A model generated the notes under the pieces. It saw only the letters and a program-made list of their open reading frames with translations. It was not told the DNA's origin and did no database searches. From assembly GCA_023386635.1 (NCBI GenBank), contig JAEWJH010000027.1, forward strand, positions 1 to 64,000: 64,000 bases of DNA, given 5' to 3'. Position 1 is the stretch's first letter; each line of letters opens with the position of its first letter. Below are positions 32,598 through 41,587 of this stretch, in pieces. This DNA is from Pseudomonadota bacterium. GTDB taxonomy: Bacteria; Pseudomonadota; Alphaproteobacteria; Rhizobiales; Xanthobacteraceae. The translations under genes were made by a program, and so were the position numbers.

Positions 32598-33182
32598 TCA
32601 TTCGGACTGCGTCTTGACGCGGCCGAACAGCAGATGGTCCTGCCACACGCCGTTGATGCAGAGATATTCCTTGGCCAGCCCCTCGCGCGCGAAACCGGAC
32701 TTTTCGAGCAGCCGGATCGACGGCGTGTTGCGCGGGATGCACGCCGCCTCGACGCGGTGCAGCCGCAACTCGTCGTAGCAGAACGGCAGCACCGCCTGCA
32801 GCGCCGCGCTCATATAGCCCTGCCCGGCATGCGGCGCGCCCATCCAGTAGCCGAGCGTCCCCGCCTGCGCCACGCCGCGCCGCACATTGGCGACCGTCAG
32901 CCCGCCGAGCAGCACATCATCGACCGAACGAAACAGCAGGAAGGCATAAGCGAGATCGGCCCGCTGGTCGTCCGCATACCGGCGCAGGCGGCGGCGAAAC
33001 GCGCCGCGGGTGAGATCGTCAGCCGGCCAGGTCGGCTCCCACGGCGTGAGGAATTCGCGGCTCAGTGCCCGCAATTCCGCCCAGGCCGGATAGTCGCCCA
33101 TCAGCGGCGCGCGCAGCTTGACGCCCTCGCCCCAGATCACGGTCGACTGTTCGGTCGGATTGGCGGAGCGGAAGAACGCCAT
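32598..33182 (-). CDS. GNAT N-acetyltransferase, RimJ/RimL type
   Basis: 194 residues, a GNAT fold. EGVKLRAPLMGDYPAWAEL begins the domain; GYWMGAPHAGQGYMSAAL carries the acetyl-CoA loop and FARE/NGVWQDHLLFGRV the C-terminus. RimJ-type enzymes acetylate the N-terminus of ribosomal protein S5, but substrate cannot be told. The ATG at 33182 lies 14 bases after the M16 protease stop, so it is the last gene of thrC-M16-GNAT. Confidence 0.88.
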   Translation of the reverse strand: MAFFRSANPTEQSTVIWGEGVKLRAPLMGDYPAWAELRALSREFLTPWEPTWPADDLTRGAFRRRLRRYADDQRADLAYAFLLFRSVDDVLLGGLTVANVRRGVAQAGTLGYWMGAPHAGQGYMSAALQAVLPFCYDELRLHRVEAACIPRNTPSIRLLEKSGFAREGLAKEYLCINGVWQDHLLFGRVKTQSE

Positions 33183-33196
33183 GTCCTGCTCAGGTT

Positions 33197-34468
33197 TTAC
33201 GCCGCGCGCTGGACCAGACTTTCCGCGATCGTCGCCGCGTTCTCAAGGCCCCGTCCGGGCCCGAGCGCGGACATGGCGATGCGGCCACGGCCAATCAGCG
33301 CGCGGCCGGCGGCGCGGGCGCGCTCCACCGTCACGGCGTCGACCTTGGCGATGATCTCGTCGAGCGGAATCGGCCGCCCGTGGATCAGCATCTGGCGGGC
33401 GAGCTGGCTCGCGCGCGCCTCCGAGCTTTCCAGCGCCATCAAGAGGCCGGCCTTCATCTGCGCCTTGACGCGCGCGACTTCCGCCTCGGTCAGCGTTTCG
33501 GTGGCGTCGGCGATCTCGGCGACGGAAACGCGCATCAGCTCCGGCACGTCGGCGGCATCGGTGCCGGCATAGAGCGCGAACAGTCCGGTATCGACATAAG
33601 GCATGTGGAAGGCCTGAATCGTGTAGCAGAGGCCGCGCTGCTCGCGCACTTGCTGGAACAGGCGCGAGGACATGCCGCCGCCGAGCGCACCGGTAAACAC
33701 CTGCAGCGCATGGATTTCAGGATCGCGCGCCGGAAGCCCTTCGAGCGCCACGGCGATATGCACCTGTTCGAGATCGCGGGCTTCGAGCCGCGTGCCGCCG
33801 CCGAACGATGCCGCATCGGGCTTCGGATTGCCCGGCCCGGCGAATGAGCCGAGCCGCTGCTCCGCCTCGTCGACGATCTGCTCATGGGTCACCGCGCCGG
33901 CGCCGACCACCACCATGTCCGGCGCGCGGTAATTGCGCGCGAGATAGCCCCGCAGCGCATCGCCATCGAACGATCGCACCGTTTCCGGCGTACCGAGGAT
34001 GGCGCGGCCGATCGGCTGACCGGGAAACGCGGTTTCCTGCAGCCGCTCGAATACGAGGTCATCCGGCGTGTCGCCGACCGCGCCGATCTCCTGCACGATC
34101 ACGCCCTGCTCGCGCGCCACCTCTTCCGGCACAAACGTCGGGTCGGTGAGGATATCGGACAGCACGTCGAGCGCCAGCGGCACGTCAGCCTTCAGGACAC
34201 GCGCGAAATAGCCGGTGCTCTCGACGCTGGTGGCGGCGTTAAGATCGCCACCGCCCGCCTCGATCTCCTCGGCGATCTGGCGCGCGCTGCGGCGCCTGGT
34301 GCCCTTGAACGCCATATGTTCGAGCATATGCGCGATGCCATGCTCGTGCGGCAGTTCATGGCGGCTCCCCGCACCGATCCAGACGCCAAGCGAGGCCGTG
34401 TGCAGATGCGGCATGTCGTCGGTGACGACCGTCAATCCGGACTTGAGCTTGGTGACGGCAACGGTCAT
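33197..34468 (-). CDS. M16-family zinc metalloprotease
   Basis: 423 residues. The inverted zinc motif HxxEH is in GIAHMLEHMAFKGT (about residues 46-59), with the distal Glu in the EEIEAGGGDLNA region downstream; the C-terminal half-domain includes GGGMSSRLFQQVREQRGLCY. It is the mitochondrial processing peptidase-like branch common in alphaproteobacteria, next to thrC. Cytoplasmic or periplasmic location is unclear as no signal peptide is seen. The ATG overlaps the thrC stop (ATGA). Confidence 0.92.
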   Translation of the reverse strand: MTVAVTKLKSGLTVVTDDMPHLHTASLGVWIGAGSRHELPHEHGIAHMLEHMAFKGTRRRSARQIAEEIEAGGGDLNAATSVESTGYFARVLKADVPLALDVLSDILTDPTFVPEEVAREQGVIVQEIGAVGDTPDDLVFERLQETAFPGQPIGRAILGTPETVRSFDGDALRGYLARNYRAPDMVVVGAGAVTHEQIVDEAEQRLGSFAGPGNPKPDAASFGGGTRLEARDLEQVHIAVALEGLPARDPEIHALQVFTGALGGGMSSRLFQQVREQRGLCYTIQAFHMPYVDTGLFALYAGTDAADVPELMRVSVAEIADATETLTEAEVARVKAQMKAGLLMALESSEARASQLARQMLIHGRPIPLDEIIAKVDAVTVERARAAGRALIGRGRIAMSALGPGRGLENAATIAESLVQRAA

Positions 34469-35880
34469 GCGGCGGCTCCTTCGCGGGCGGCGCGCGCGGC
34501 ACCGGTGACAAACTTTTCGACGGCGGCCTGATCGGCCGGCAGCACGGTCATGTTTTCCTGTGCCGCGTTGAGGCTCGACAACCAGTCCGGAAGAACGGGT
34601 CGCACGCCGCACGCCGCTTCCACCGCATCGGGGAATTTCGCCGGATGCGCGGTGGACAACACCACCATCGGTGTCGCGGCATCGCGCGGCTCCTTCTCGG
34701 CGACGGCGAGCGCGACCGCGGTATGCGGATCAGCGACATAACCGGTCTCGCGGCGCAGCGCGCGGATCGTCGCCGCGGTCTCGTCCTCGCTGGCGCGGCC
34801 GGCGGTGAAACCATCGCGGATGCGCGCGAGCGCCGGCGCGGCGATGGAGAAGCGGCGCGACTGGGTGAGCGAATTCATCAGCCCCCGCACCGCGCCGGCA
34901 TCGCGATCATAGGCGTCAAACAGCAGCCGCTCGAAATTCGACGATACTTGAATGTCCATCGACGGCGACGAGGTCGCAACCACGTCGCGCGGCTCGTAAT
35001 GGCCGGTGGCGATGGTGCGCGCCAGGATGTCGTTGACGTTGGTGGCGACGGTGAGACGGTCCACCGGCAGGCCCATCTGCTCGGCCACATAGCCGGCAAA
35101 CACGTCGCCGAAATTGCCGGTCGGCACCGTGAACGCAATCTTTCGATGCGGCGCGCCGAGCGCGACGGCGGCGGTGAAGTAATAGACGACCTGCGCGACG
35201 ATGCGCGCCCAGTTGATCGAGTTGACACCGGACAGCTTCACACGGTCGCGGAAGGCGTGATGGTTGAACATCGCCTTCACCAGCGCCTGGCAATCGTCGA
35301 ACGTGCCGTCGATGGCGAGCGCGTGAACGTTTTCGTCGGTTGCGGTGGTCATCATCCGGCGTTGCACGTCGGAGACGCGACCGTTCGGGAACAGCACGAT
35401 CACGTCGACCTGCGCCAGACCGCGGAACGCCTCGACCGCCGCACCGCCGGTGTCGCCCGAAGTGGCGACGACGATGGTGGTGCGCTCGCCGCGCGCACGC
35501 AGCGCATGGTCCATCAGCCGCGCGACGAGTTGCATGGCGAGGTCTTTGAACGCGAGCGTCGGGCCGTGAAACAGCTCGGCGATGAAGGTGTTGTTGCCGA
35601 CCTGCACGAGCGGCACCACCGCCGGATGGCGGAACGTGCCGTAAGCCTCACGCGCCATGCGGGCGAGATCGGCCTCCGGCAGCGCCGCGCCGACGAACGG
35701 GCGCAGCACTTCGACCGCGACCTCGGCATAGGGCTTGCCGGCGAAGCCGGCGATCTGCTCGGACGTGAGCCGCGGCCATGTCTCGGGCACATACAGGCCG
35801 CCGTCGCGGGCGAGCCCCGTCAGCATCACATCGATAAAATCGAGCACCGGGGCCTCGCCCCGAGTTGAAATATAACGCAT
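34465..35880 (-). CDS. thrC: Threonine synthase ThrC
   Basis: 471 residues, PLP fold-type II. The PLP lysine is in GPTLAFKDLAMQL (about residue 110), the phosphate-binding loop VATSGDTGGAA, and the start MRYISTRGEAPVLDF is typical of long bacterial threonine synthases. It converts O-phosphohomoserine to threonine. The ATG at 35880 is chosen from the family N-terminus. Its stop overlaps the start of the M16 protease gene. Confidence 0.94.
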   Translation of the reverse strand: MRYISTRGEAPVLDFIDVMLTGLARDGGLYVPETWPRLTSEQIAGFAGKPYAEVAVEVLRPFVGAALPEADLARMAREAYGTFRHPAVVPLVQVGNNTFIAELFHGPTLAFKDLAMQLVARLMDHALRARGERTTIVVATSGDTGGAAVEAFRGLAQVDVIVLFPNGRVSDVQRRMMTTATDENVHALAIDGTFDDCQALVKAMFNHHAFRDRVKLSGVNSINWARIVAQVVYYFTAAVALGAPHRKIAFTVPTGNFGDVFAGYVAEQMGLPVDRLTVATNVNDILARTIATGHYEPRDVVATSSPSMDIQVSSNFERLLFDAYDRDAGAVRGLMNSLTQSRRFSIAAPALARIRDGFTAGRASEDETAATIRALRRETGYVADPHTAVALAVAEKEPRDAATPMVVLSTAHPAKFPDAVEAACGVRPVLPDWLSSLNAAQENMTVLPADQAAVEKFVTGAARAAREGAAA

Positions 35881-35963
35881 TGATTTCGCTTGGCTTTCTT
35901 CGCCAAAAGGCCGGTTTCGCCGCAGACTAATCGGTTGCGGGCGCAAGGACAAGGAAGCCGGAT

Positions 35964-36716
35964 TCAGCCCCGGAACCGGCGGATCATGAACGCCACATAG
36001 ACACCGACCAGCGTCAGCGCCAGACCGAACCAGGTGAGCGCATACTGCAGGTGGTTATCGGAGAGCTTGAGCACCGCGCGCGCAGCGCTCGGCAAGCCGC
36101 CCGGCGGCAGCGGGGATTCCATGTCGATGAAGAATGGCGCGACATTGCCCCACTTCTTTGCCGGACCGATCACCGACGGATCGCGCACATACCAGACATT
36201 GTTGGCCGGTTCGTCGTTCGGCGTGAAGGTGCCGCGCTCGTCCGGCCAGCGCAGCAGGCCGACGATATCGACCGGGCCACTCACCTGCCCTTCGCGCCGA
36301 GTTGCGGGATCCTTGCGCTCGAGCGGCACGAAGCCGCGATTGACGATCACGGTGCTGCCGCCCGGAAGCCGCGCCGGCGTGAAAACCCAGTAGCCCGCGC
36401 CCTTCACGTCCGGCCGCAGCGCCGAACCCGCCGTGTACACCAGCGCTTCCTGATCGTGCAGAAACTCCACCGGCACGGTGACGCGGCGATATTCCATTTG
36501 CTGCGGATCGAGCGTCGCCCATTGATCGCGCGGCGGCACACCGATGGTGGCCGGCGCCGCGATCCGCGCATCGAGCCGGGCGATCAGCGCCTCTTTCCAG
36601 GCTTTGCGTTCGAGCTGCCAGAGGCCAAGGCCGATCAGGATCGCCAGCGCGGCGAGCGCAAAGATGGTCGGCGTCAGCCAGCTGACGCGGCGTTCGCCGG
36701 GATAGCGCGTGTTCAT
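35964..36716 (-). CDS. surf1: SURF1-family cytochrome oxidase assembly protein
   Basis: 250 residues. Two transmembrane helices at the ends (about residues 15-35 and 224-244) flank a periplasmic domain with LGLWQLERKAWKEAL, the Surf1 motif GYWVFTPARLPGG and VNRGFVPLE. Surf1 helps insert heme a into subunit I of aa3 oxidase. Its ATG overlaps the DUF983 stop (ATGA). Closely linked to the coxBAC genes. Confidence 0.9.
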   Translation of the reverse strand: MNTRYPGERRVSWLTPTIFALAALAILIGLGLWQLERKAWKEALIARLDARIAAPATIGVPPRDQWATLDPQQMEYRRVTVPVEFLHDQEALVYTAGSALRPDVKGAGYWVFTPARLPGGSTVIVNRGFVPLERKDPATRREGQVSGPVDIVGLLRWPDERGTFTPNDEPANNVWYVRDPSVIGPAKKWGNVAPFFIDMESPLPPGGLPSAARAVLKLSDNHLQYALTWFGLALTLVGVYVAFMIRRFRG

Positions 36717-37102
36717 TCGCTTTTGCCCATCAGCCGGCCCTCGGCCGCCTTGTGATGATATTGAAGCGCGATCAGCACGCCCTTGAGCGGCCGCAGCGGC
36801 GCCAGCGTGACGATCAGGATCAGCGGCAGCCACAGGACGATGTGAACCCAATAGGGCGGCGCATAGGCGAATTCGACACCGAGTGCGAGAAAGACCACGA
36901 GAAAACCGGCGAGCAGGATCACGAATACCGCAGGGCCATCGCCGGCGTCGGCGAAATCGTAAGCGAGCCCGCAGCGGCCGCAAGCCGGCTTGAGCGTCAG
37001 GAAGCCGGTGTAGAGCGCGCCCTCGCCACAGCGCGGACAGCGGCAGCGCAGGCCGCGCGTGATTGCAGTCTGCTGAGAGATATCCGGCGTCTGATCGGTC
37101 AT
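36713..37102 (-). CDS. DUF983 zinc-ribbon membrane protein
   Basis: 129 residues from ATG 37102 (MTDQTPDIS); an ATG at 37117 is also in frame. A zinc ribbon (CRCPRCGEG and CGRCG) precedes two transmembrane helices (AVFVILLAGFLVVFLALGVEF, WVHIVLWLPLILIVTLAPL). DUF983 genes regularly sit next to surf1 and coxC in alphaproteobacteria, so a role in oxidase assembly is plausible but unproven. Confidence 0.88.
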   Translation of the reverse strand: MTDQTPDISQQTAITRGLRCRCPRCGEGALYTGFLTLKPACGRCGLAYDFADAGDGPAVFVILLAGFLVVFLALGVEFAYAPPYWVHIVLWLPLILIVTLAPLRPLKGVLIALQYHHKAAEGRLMGKSE

Positions 37103-37135
37103 GACAAGCGACCTCATCCGCAGTCTTGTTCAATG

Positions 37136-37165
37136 AAAAAAGGGCGGCGCGAAGGCCGCCCTTTT
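37136..37165 (-). terminator. Hairpin after coxC, ahead of DUF983
   Basis: Arms AAAAGGGCGGC (37138-37148) and GCCGCCCTTTT (37155-37165), loop GCGAAG, with T run on the minus strand at 37141-37136. It can end or attenuate coxC transcripts, so DUF983-surf1 may depend on readthrough or its own promoter in the short gap. Confidence 0.85.
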
Positions 37166-37223
37166 CCTAACTCGTCATTCCGGGGCGTGTTGAACACGCA
37201 AGCCCGAAATTCAGCATCGCCGG

Positions 37224-38081
37224 TCAGTGGTGACCGCCGCCGGCAACCGGGCCGCCGTAGCCCCAGACATAGATCGCGGCGAACAGGAACAGCCAGACCA
37301 CGTCGACGAAGTGCCAGTACCAGGCGGCGAACTCGAAGCCGAGGTGCTGCTTCGGCGTAAAGTGGCCGGCGAGCGCGCGGAACAGGCAGACGATCAGGAA
37401 GATCGTGCCGATGATGACGTGCGCGCCGTGGAAGCCGGTCGCCATGAAGAAGGTGGCGCCGTAGATGTTGCCCTTGAAGGCGAAAGCGGCGTGCGAATAT
37501 TCGTAGGCCTGCACGCAGGTGAAGATCATGCCGAGCAGGATCGTCAGGATCAGGCCCCACTTCAGGCCCTTGCGGTCGCCCTCGAGCAGCGCATGGTGCG
37601 CCCAGGTGACCGTCGTGCCCGAGGTGAGCAGGATCAGCGTGTTGAGCAGCGGCAGATGCCACGGATCGAAGGTCTCGATGCCCTTCGGCGGCCAGACACC
37701 GCCGGTGAAGGCGATGCGCGACAGGTCATGCGGATCGGCCGGGAACAGCGCCGTGTTGAAATAGGCCCAGAACCAGGCGACGAAGAACATCACTTCCGAG
37801 GCGATGAACAGGATCATGCCGTAGCGGTGGTGGATCTGCACCACGCGGGTGTGGTCGCCCTTGAACTCCGCCTCGCGGATGACATCGCGCCACCAGCCGA
37901 CCATCGTGTAGAGCACCAGCAGCACGCCGGCGCCGAACACCAGCGGCGCCGCGGCATACAGATGATGCATCCAGGAGATCGCGCCGACCGCGAGCACGAA
38001 GGCCGCGACCGAGCCGACCACCGGCCACGGGCTGGGATCGACCAGGTGATAATCGTGGTGCTTTGCGTGCGCCTCAGCCAT
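37224..38081 (-). CDS. coxC: Cytochrome c oxidase subunit III
   Basis: 285 residues with seven helices, the heme-copper oxidase subunit III pattern: WWRDVIREAEFKGDHT, FIASEVMFFVAWFWAYF, and GFHGAHVIIGT. ATG 38081 (MAEAHAKHHDYH) has GGAG about 9 bases upstream and is preferred over ATG 38093. It follows ctaG by 18 bases in the cox operon. Confidence 0.94.
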   Translation of the reverse strand: MAEAHAKHHDYHLVDPSPWPVVGSVAAFVLAVGAISWMHHLYAAAPLVFGAGVLLVLYTMVGWWRDVIREAEFKGDHTRVVQIHHRYGMILFIASEVMFFVAWFWAYFNTALFPADPHDLSRIAFTGGVWPPKGIETFDPWHLPLLNTLILLTSGTTVTWAHHALLEGDRKGLKWGLILTILLGMIFTCVQAYEYSHAAFAFKGNIYGATFFMATGFHGAHVIIGTIFLIVCLFRALAGHFTPKQHLGFEFAAWYWHFVDVVWLFLFAAIYVWGYGGPVAGGGHH

Positions 38082-38099
38082 CGTCGTCTCCATTGAATC

Positions 38100-38720
38100 C
38101 TAGATGCGTCCCGCCGGCTTGGGCGTCGCCGAAGAGGAAACCGTACTGGTGGCATCTGCCACCGGCCGCGCCTCGCGTTGCGGGAAGAATGTATAAGACA
38201 GCGTGATCGTGTTGAGACCATCGTGCTCTGCGTCCGCCGCGAGCTTCGGGTCGACGTAGAATACGACCGGCATCTCGCGCGTCTCGCCCGGCTTCATCGT
38301 CTGTTCGGTGAAGCAGAAGCAGTTGATCTTCTGGAAATAGATGCCGACCGTCGGCGGGGAAACGTTGTAGCCCGCCTGCGCGTAGGTTTCGCGCGCGCTC
38401 TGGTTGGTGACCTTGTAGAGCGCGGTGACGACCTCGCCGATCCGCACGGTCATCGACGTTTGTTCCGGCTCGAATTTCCACGGCAGGCCCGGCATCACGT
38501 TGCCGTCGAAACGGATGGTGACGGTGCGATCGAGCACCGAGCCCGCCGCCGGCGCGGTGTGCGCCACCTGCGTCGTGCCGCCGAAGCCGGTCGTCCGGCA
38601 GAACCAGTTGTACAGCGGAACGGCAGCGTAGGACGCCGCCACCATCAGGCCGACCACCGCGCCGCAGGACGCGGCGATGATCACATCGCGCTTCGTATTA
38701 CCCGACTTGGCGTTGCTCAT
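38100..38720 (-). CDS. ctaG: Cox11-type copper chaperone CtaG
   Basis: 206 residues. One N-terminal transmembrane helix (about residues 12-33) and a periplasmic immunoglobulin-like domain. The copper-binding CFCF motif is in KINCFCFTEQ, and the Cys of NWFCRTTGFGGT near the membrane is kept. It delivers copper to the CuB site of subunit I. Its ATG overlaps the preceding small gene's stop (ATGA). Confidence 0.94.
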   Translation of the reverse strand: MSNAKSGNTKRDVIIAASCGAVVGLMVAASYAAVPLYNWFCRTTGFGGTTQVAHTAPAAGSVLDRTVTIRFDGNVMPGLPWKFEPEQTSMTVRIGEVVTALYKVTNQSARETYAQAGYNVSPPTVGIYFQKINCFCFTEQTMKPGETREMPVVFYVDPKLAADAEHDGLNTITLSYTFFPQREARPVADATSTVSSSATPKPAGRI

Positions 38721-38923
38721 ATCGGCCTCACCAGAACGCCCGGCCCCTTCACCAGCGTAACGATGTAGAACAGCACCACCAGCGCGACCAGCGCCAAGGC
38801 CAGCGCGATCGAGCGCGAACGGCGCGCGCGCTGCTGCTCCGGCGTCAGAACGATGCCGTTCTCGGTCTGGCCCTCGTCGCGCTTGGTTTCGCGATTGGCC
38901 TGTTGCTGTTCGTTGTTGTCCAT
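38717..38923 (-). CDS. CoxF-like small membrane protein
   Basis: 68 residues, too short to stand out. A charged N-terminus (NNEQQQANRETKRDEG, then LTPEQQRARRSRS) is followed by one helix (IALALALVALVVLFYIVTLV) and a short conserved tail. Small proteins of this build, often called CoxF, sit between ctaB and ctaG in many alphaproteobacteria. The stop overlaps the ctaG start (ATGA), supporting translation. Role in oxidase assembly is likely by context only. Confidence 0.8.
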   Translation of the reverse strand: MDNNEQQQANRETKRDEGQTENGIVLTPEQQRARRSRSIALALALVALVVLFYIVTLVKGPGVLVRPI

Positions 38924-38934
38924 CACCAGAACCG

Positions 38935-39909
38935 TCACACCGCCACCCAGGACAGCACGCCGCCGAAGCCACGTTCCACCAGCAGCACCGCGAACAGCAG
39001 GAACAGGTAGAGGATCGAGAAGGCGAACATGTTGCGGCAGGCGGTGTAGGCCGGCGCACGCTCGCGCCAGATCTGCCAGGCGATCAGCAGCATGATCGCG
39101 CCGGTCGCGATCGACACCGCCGCGTAGACCGGACCGGCGAAACCGAGGAACCACGGCGAAACGCCGAGCGGTGCCAGCAAGATTGTGTAGAGCAGAATCT
39201 GGCGGCGCGTTTCGCGCTCGCCCGCGACCACCGGCAGCATCGGGATGCCGGCGCGCGCATAGTCGTCGGACTTGTAGAGCGCCAGCGCCCAGAAGTGCGG
39301 CGGCGTCCAGAAGAAGATGATCAGGAACAGCACCACCGGCTCGAACGACAGGCTGCCGGTAACGGCGGCCCAGCCGATCATCGGCGGGAACGCGCCGGCG
39401 GCGCCACCGATGACGATGTTCTGCGGTGTCGAGCGCTTCAGCCACACCGTATAGACGACGGCATAGAAGAAGATCGTGAAGGCGAGCAGCGCGGCCGAGG
39501 GGACGTTGACCAGAAGGCCGAGCACCACCACCGAGCCGATCGACAGTGTGAGACCAAAGGCGAGCGCCTCGCCCGGCTGGATGCGGCCTGCCGGGATCGG
39601 ACGACGCGCGGTGCGCGTCATCTTCGCGTCGACATCGGCCTCGTACCACATGTTCAGCGCACCGGCGGCGCCGGCACCGACGGCGATGCAAAGCAGCGCC
39701 GTGAAGCCGATCACCGGATGCACATGTCCGGGCGCCACCGCGAGGCCGACCAGCGCGGTGAAGATGACGAGCGACATCACCCGCGGCTTGAGCAGCGCGA
39801 GATAATCGCCGCCGCTGGCCAGACTGGGCTGAGCAAGTCGCGACGAAACATGCGCCGCCGAGGCCCCGGAGGGTCCGCGCAGATCGGCGCCGTCGCTGAC
39901 GAGTGACAT
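38935..39909 (-). CDS. ctaB: Protoheme IX farnesyltransferase (heme O synthase)
   Basis: 324 residues with about nine helices. The UbiA-fold Asp-rich motif NMWYEADVDAKMTRT and the YKSDDYARAGIPMLP motif identify CtaB, which adds the farnesyl tail to heme b to make heme O, precursor of heme a. ATG 39909 is preferred to the GTG just before it. Lies between coxA and the CoxF-like gene. Confidence 0.94.
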   Translation of the reverse strand: MSLVSDGADLRGPSGASAAHVSSRLAQPSLASGGDYLALLKPRVMSLVIFTALVGLAVAPGHVHPVIGFTALLCIAVGAGAAGALNMWYEADVDAKMTRTARRPIPAGRIQPGEALAFGLTLSIGSVVVLGLLVNVPSAALLAFTIFFYAVVYTVWLKRSTPQNIVIGGAAGAFPPMIGWAAVTGSLSFEPVVLFLIIFFWTPPHFWALALYKSDDYARAGIPMLPVVAGERETRRQILLYTILLAPLGVSPWFLGFAGPVYAAVSIATGAIMLLIAWQIWRERAPAYTACRNMFAFSILYLFLLFAVLLVERGFGGVLSWVAV

Positions 39910-39943
39910 CACAGGTCCCGGATCACAGAGGGTGTCGCTGCCG

Positions 39944-41557
39944 CTACTTGATGCGCGGCAGCGTCTCGAACTGATGGAACGGCGGCGGCGAGGTCAGCGT
40001 CCACTCGAGCGTGGTCGCGCCCGGACCCCACGGATTGTTGCCGGCCAGCCGCTTCTTCATGAAGGCTTCGACAATGCCGTAGAAGAAGATCAGCACGCCG
40101 AAACCGGAGATGTACGAGCCGTAGGACGACACCAGGTTCCAGCCCGCGAAGGCATCCGGGTAGTCGACATAGCGGCGCGGCATGCCGGCGAGGCCGAGGA
40201 AGTGCTGCGGGAAGAACACCAGATTGACGCCGATGAACATCACCCAGAAATGCGCCTTGGCGATGGTCTCGTTGTACAGGTAGCCGGAGATCTTCGGGAA
40301 CCAGTAGTACCAGCCGGCGAAGATCGCGAACACGGCGCCGAGCGACAGCACGTAGTGGAAGTGCGCGACGACGTAATAGGTGTCCTGCAGCACGCGGTCG
40401 ACGCCCGCGTTCGCCAGCACCACGCCGGTCACGCCGCCGACCGTGAACAGGAAGATGAAGCCCACCGCCCACAGCATCGGCGCGCGCATCTCGATCGAGC
40501 CGCCCCACATGGTGGCGATCCAGGAGAAGATCTTCACGCCGGTCGGCACCGCGATCACCATCGTAGCGGCGACGAAGTAGGCCTGCGCGCCGGTCGACAT
40601 GCCGACCGTGTACATGTGGTGCGCCCAGACGACGAAGCCGATGCCGCCGATCGCCACCATGGCGTAGGCCATGCCGAGATAACCGAACACCGGCTTGCGC
40701 GAGAAGGTCGCGACGATCTGGCTGATCATGCCGAAGCCCGGAAGGATGAGGATGTACACTTCCGGGTGACCGAAGAACCAGAACAGATGCTGGTAGAGCA
40801 CCGGGTCGCCGCCGTTCTCGCCGGCGAAGAAAGTGGTGCCGAAGTTACGGTCGGTGAGCAGCATGGTGATTGCACCGGCAAGAACCGGCAGCGACAGCAG
40901 CAGCAGGAACACCGTCACCAGCACCGACCATACGAACAGCGGCATCTTGTGCAGCGTCATGCCGGGCGCGCGCATGTTGAAGATGGTGGTGATGAAGTTG
41001 ATGGCGCCGAGGATCGACGAGGCGCCGGCGATATGGACCGACAGGATCGCGAAGTCGACCGCCGGACCGGGATGACCCGAGGTCGACAGCGGCGCGTACA
41101 GCGTCCAGCCGGTGCCGAGACCGGGCGAACCGGGCTCACCCTCGACGAACATCGAGATGATCAGCAGCGCGAAAGAGGCCGGCAGCAGCCAGAACGAGAT
41201 CTTGTTCATGCGCGGGAACGCCAAATCCGGCGCGCCGATCATCAGCGGAACGAACCAGTTGCCGAAGCCGCCGATCATCGCCGGCATGACCATAAAGAAG
41301 ATCATGATCAGGCCGTGCGAGGTGGTGAACACGTTGAACTGGTGTGCCTCGTGGAAGATCTGCACGCCGGGATACATCAGCTCCGCGCGCATCGCGATCG
41401 AGAGCACGCCGCCGACCACGCCCGCCATCATCGCAAACACCAGGTACATCGTACCGATGTCCTTGTGGTTGGTCGAATAGACGAAACGGCGCCAGCCGGT
41501 CGGGTGACCGTGCGCGTGATCGCCGTGAGCGTCGTGGGCGTGTGATGCAGTAGCCAT
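39944..41557 (-). CDS. coxA: Cytochrome c oxidase subunit I (aa3 type)
   Basis: 537 residues, twelve helices. Heme/CuB ligands are seen: His in HGLIMIFFMV, the His-Tyr pair in WFFGHPEVYILILPGFG, HHMYTVG and VVAHFHYVLS. The K-channel Lys/Thr region and GGFGNWFVPLMIG are intact. The His-rich MATASHAHDAHGDHAHGHP start is common in this order. ATG 41557 chosen from the family N-terminus. Confidence 0.96.
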   Translation of the reverse strand: MATASHAHDAHGDHAHGHPTGWRRFVYSTNHKDIGTMYLVFAMMAGVVGGVLSIAMRAELMYPGVQIFHEAHQFNVFTTSHGLIMIFFMVMPAMIGGFGNWFVPLMIGAPDLAFPRMNKISFWLLPASFALLIISMFVEGEPGSPGLGTGWTLYAPLSTSGHPGPAVDFAILSVHIAGASSILGAINFITTIFNMRAPGMTLHKMPLFVWSVLVTVFLLLLSLPVLAGAITMLLTDRNFGTTFFAGENGGDPVLYQHLFWFFGHPEVYILILPGFGMISQIVATFSRKPVFGYLGMAYAMVAIGGIGFVVWAHHMYTVGMSTGAQAYFVAATMVIAVPTGVKIFSWIATMWGGSIEMRAPMLWAVGFIFLFTVGGVTGVVLANAGVDRVLQDTYYVVAHFHYVLSLGAVFAIFAGWYYWFPKISGYLYNETIAKAHFWVMFIGVNLVFFPQHFLGLAGMPRRYVDYPDAFAGWNLVSSYGSYISGFGVLIFFYGIVEAFMKKRLAGNNPWGPGATTLEWTLTSPPPFHQFETLPRIK

Positions 41558-41587
41558 GATCGGATCCTCGATCGTCAAGAAGTCGGG

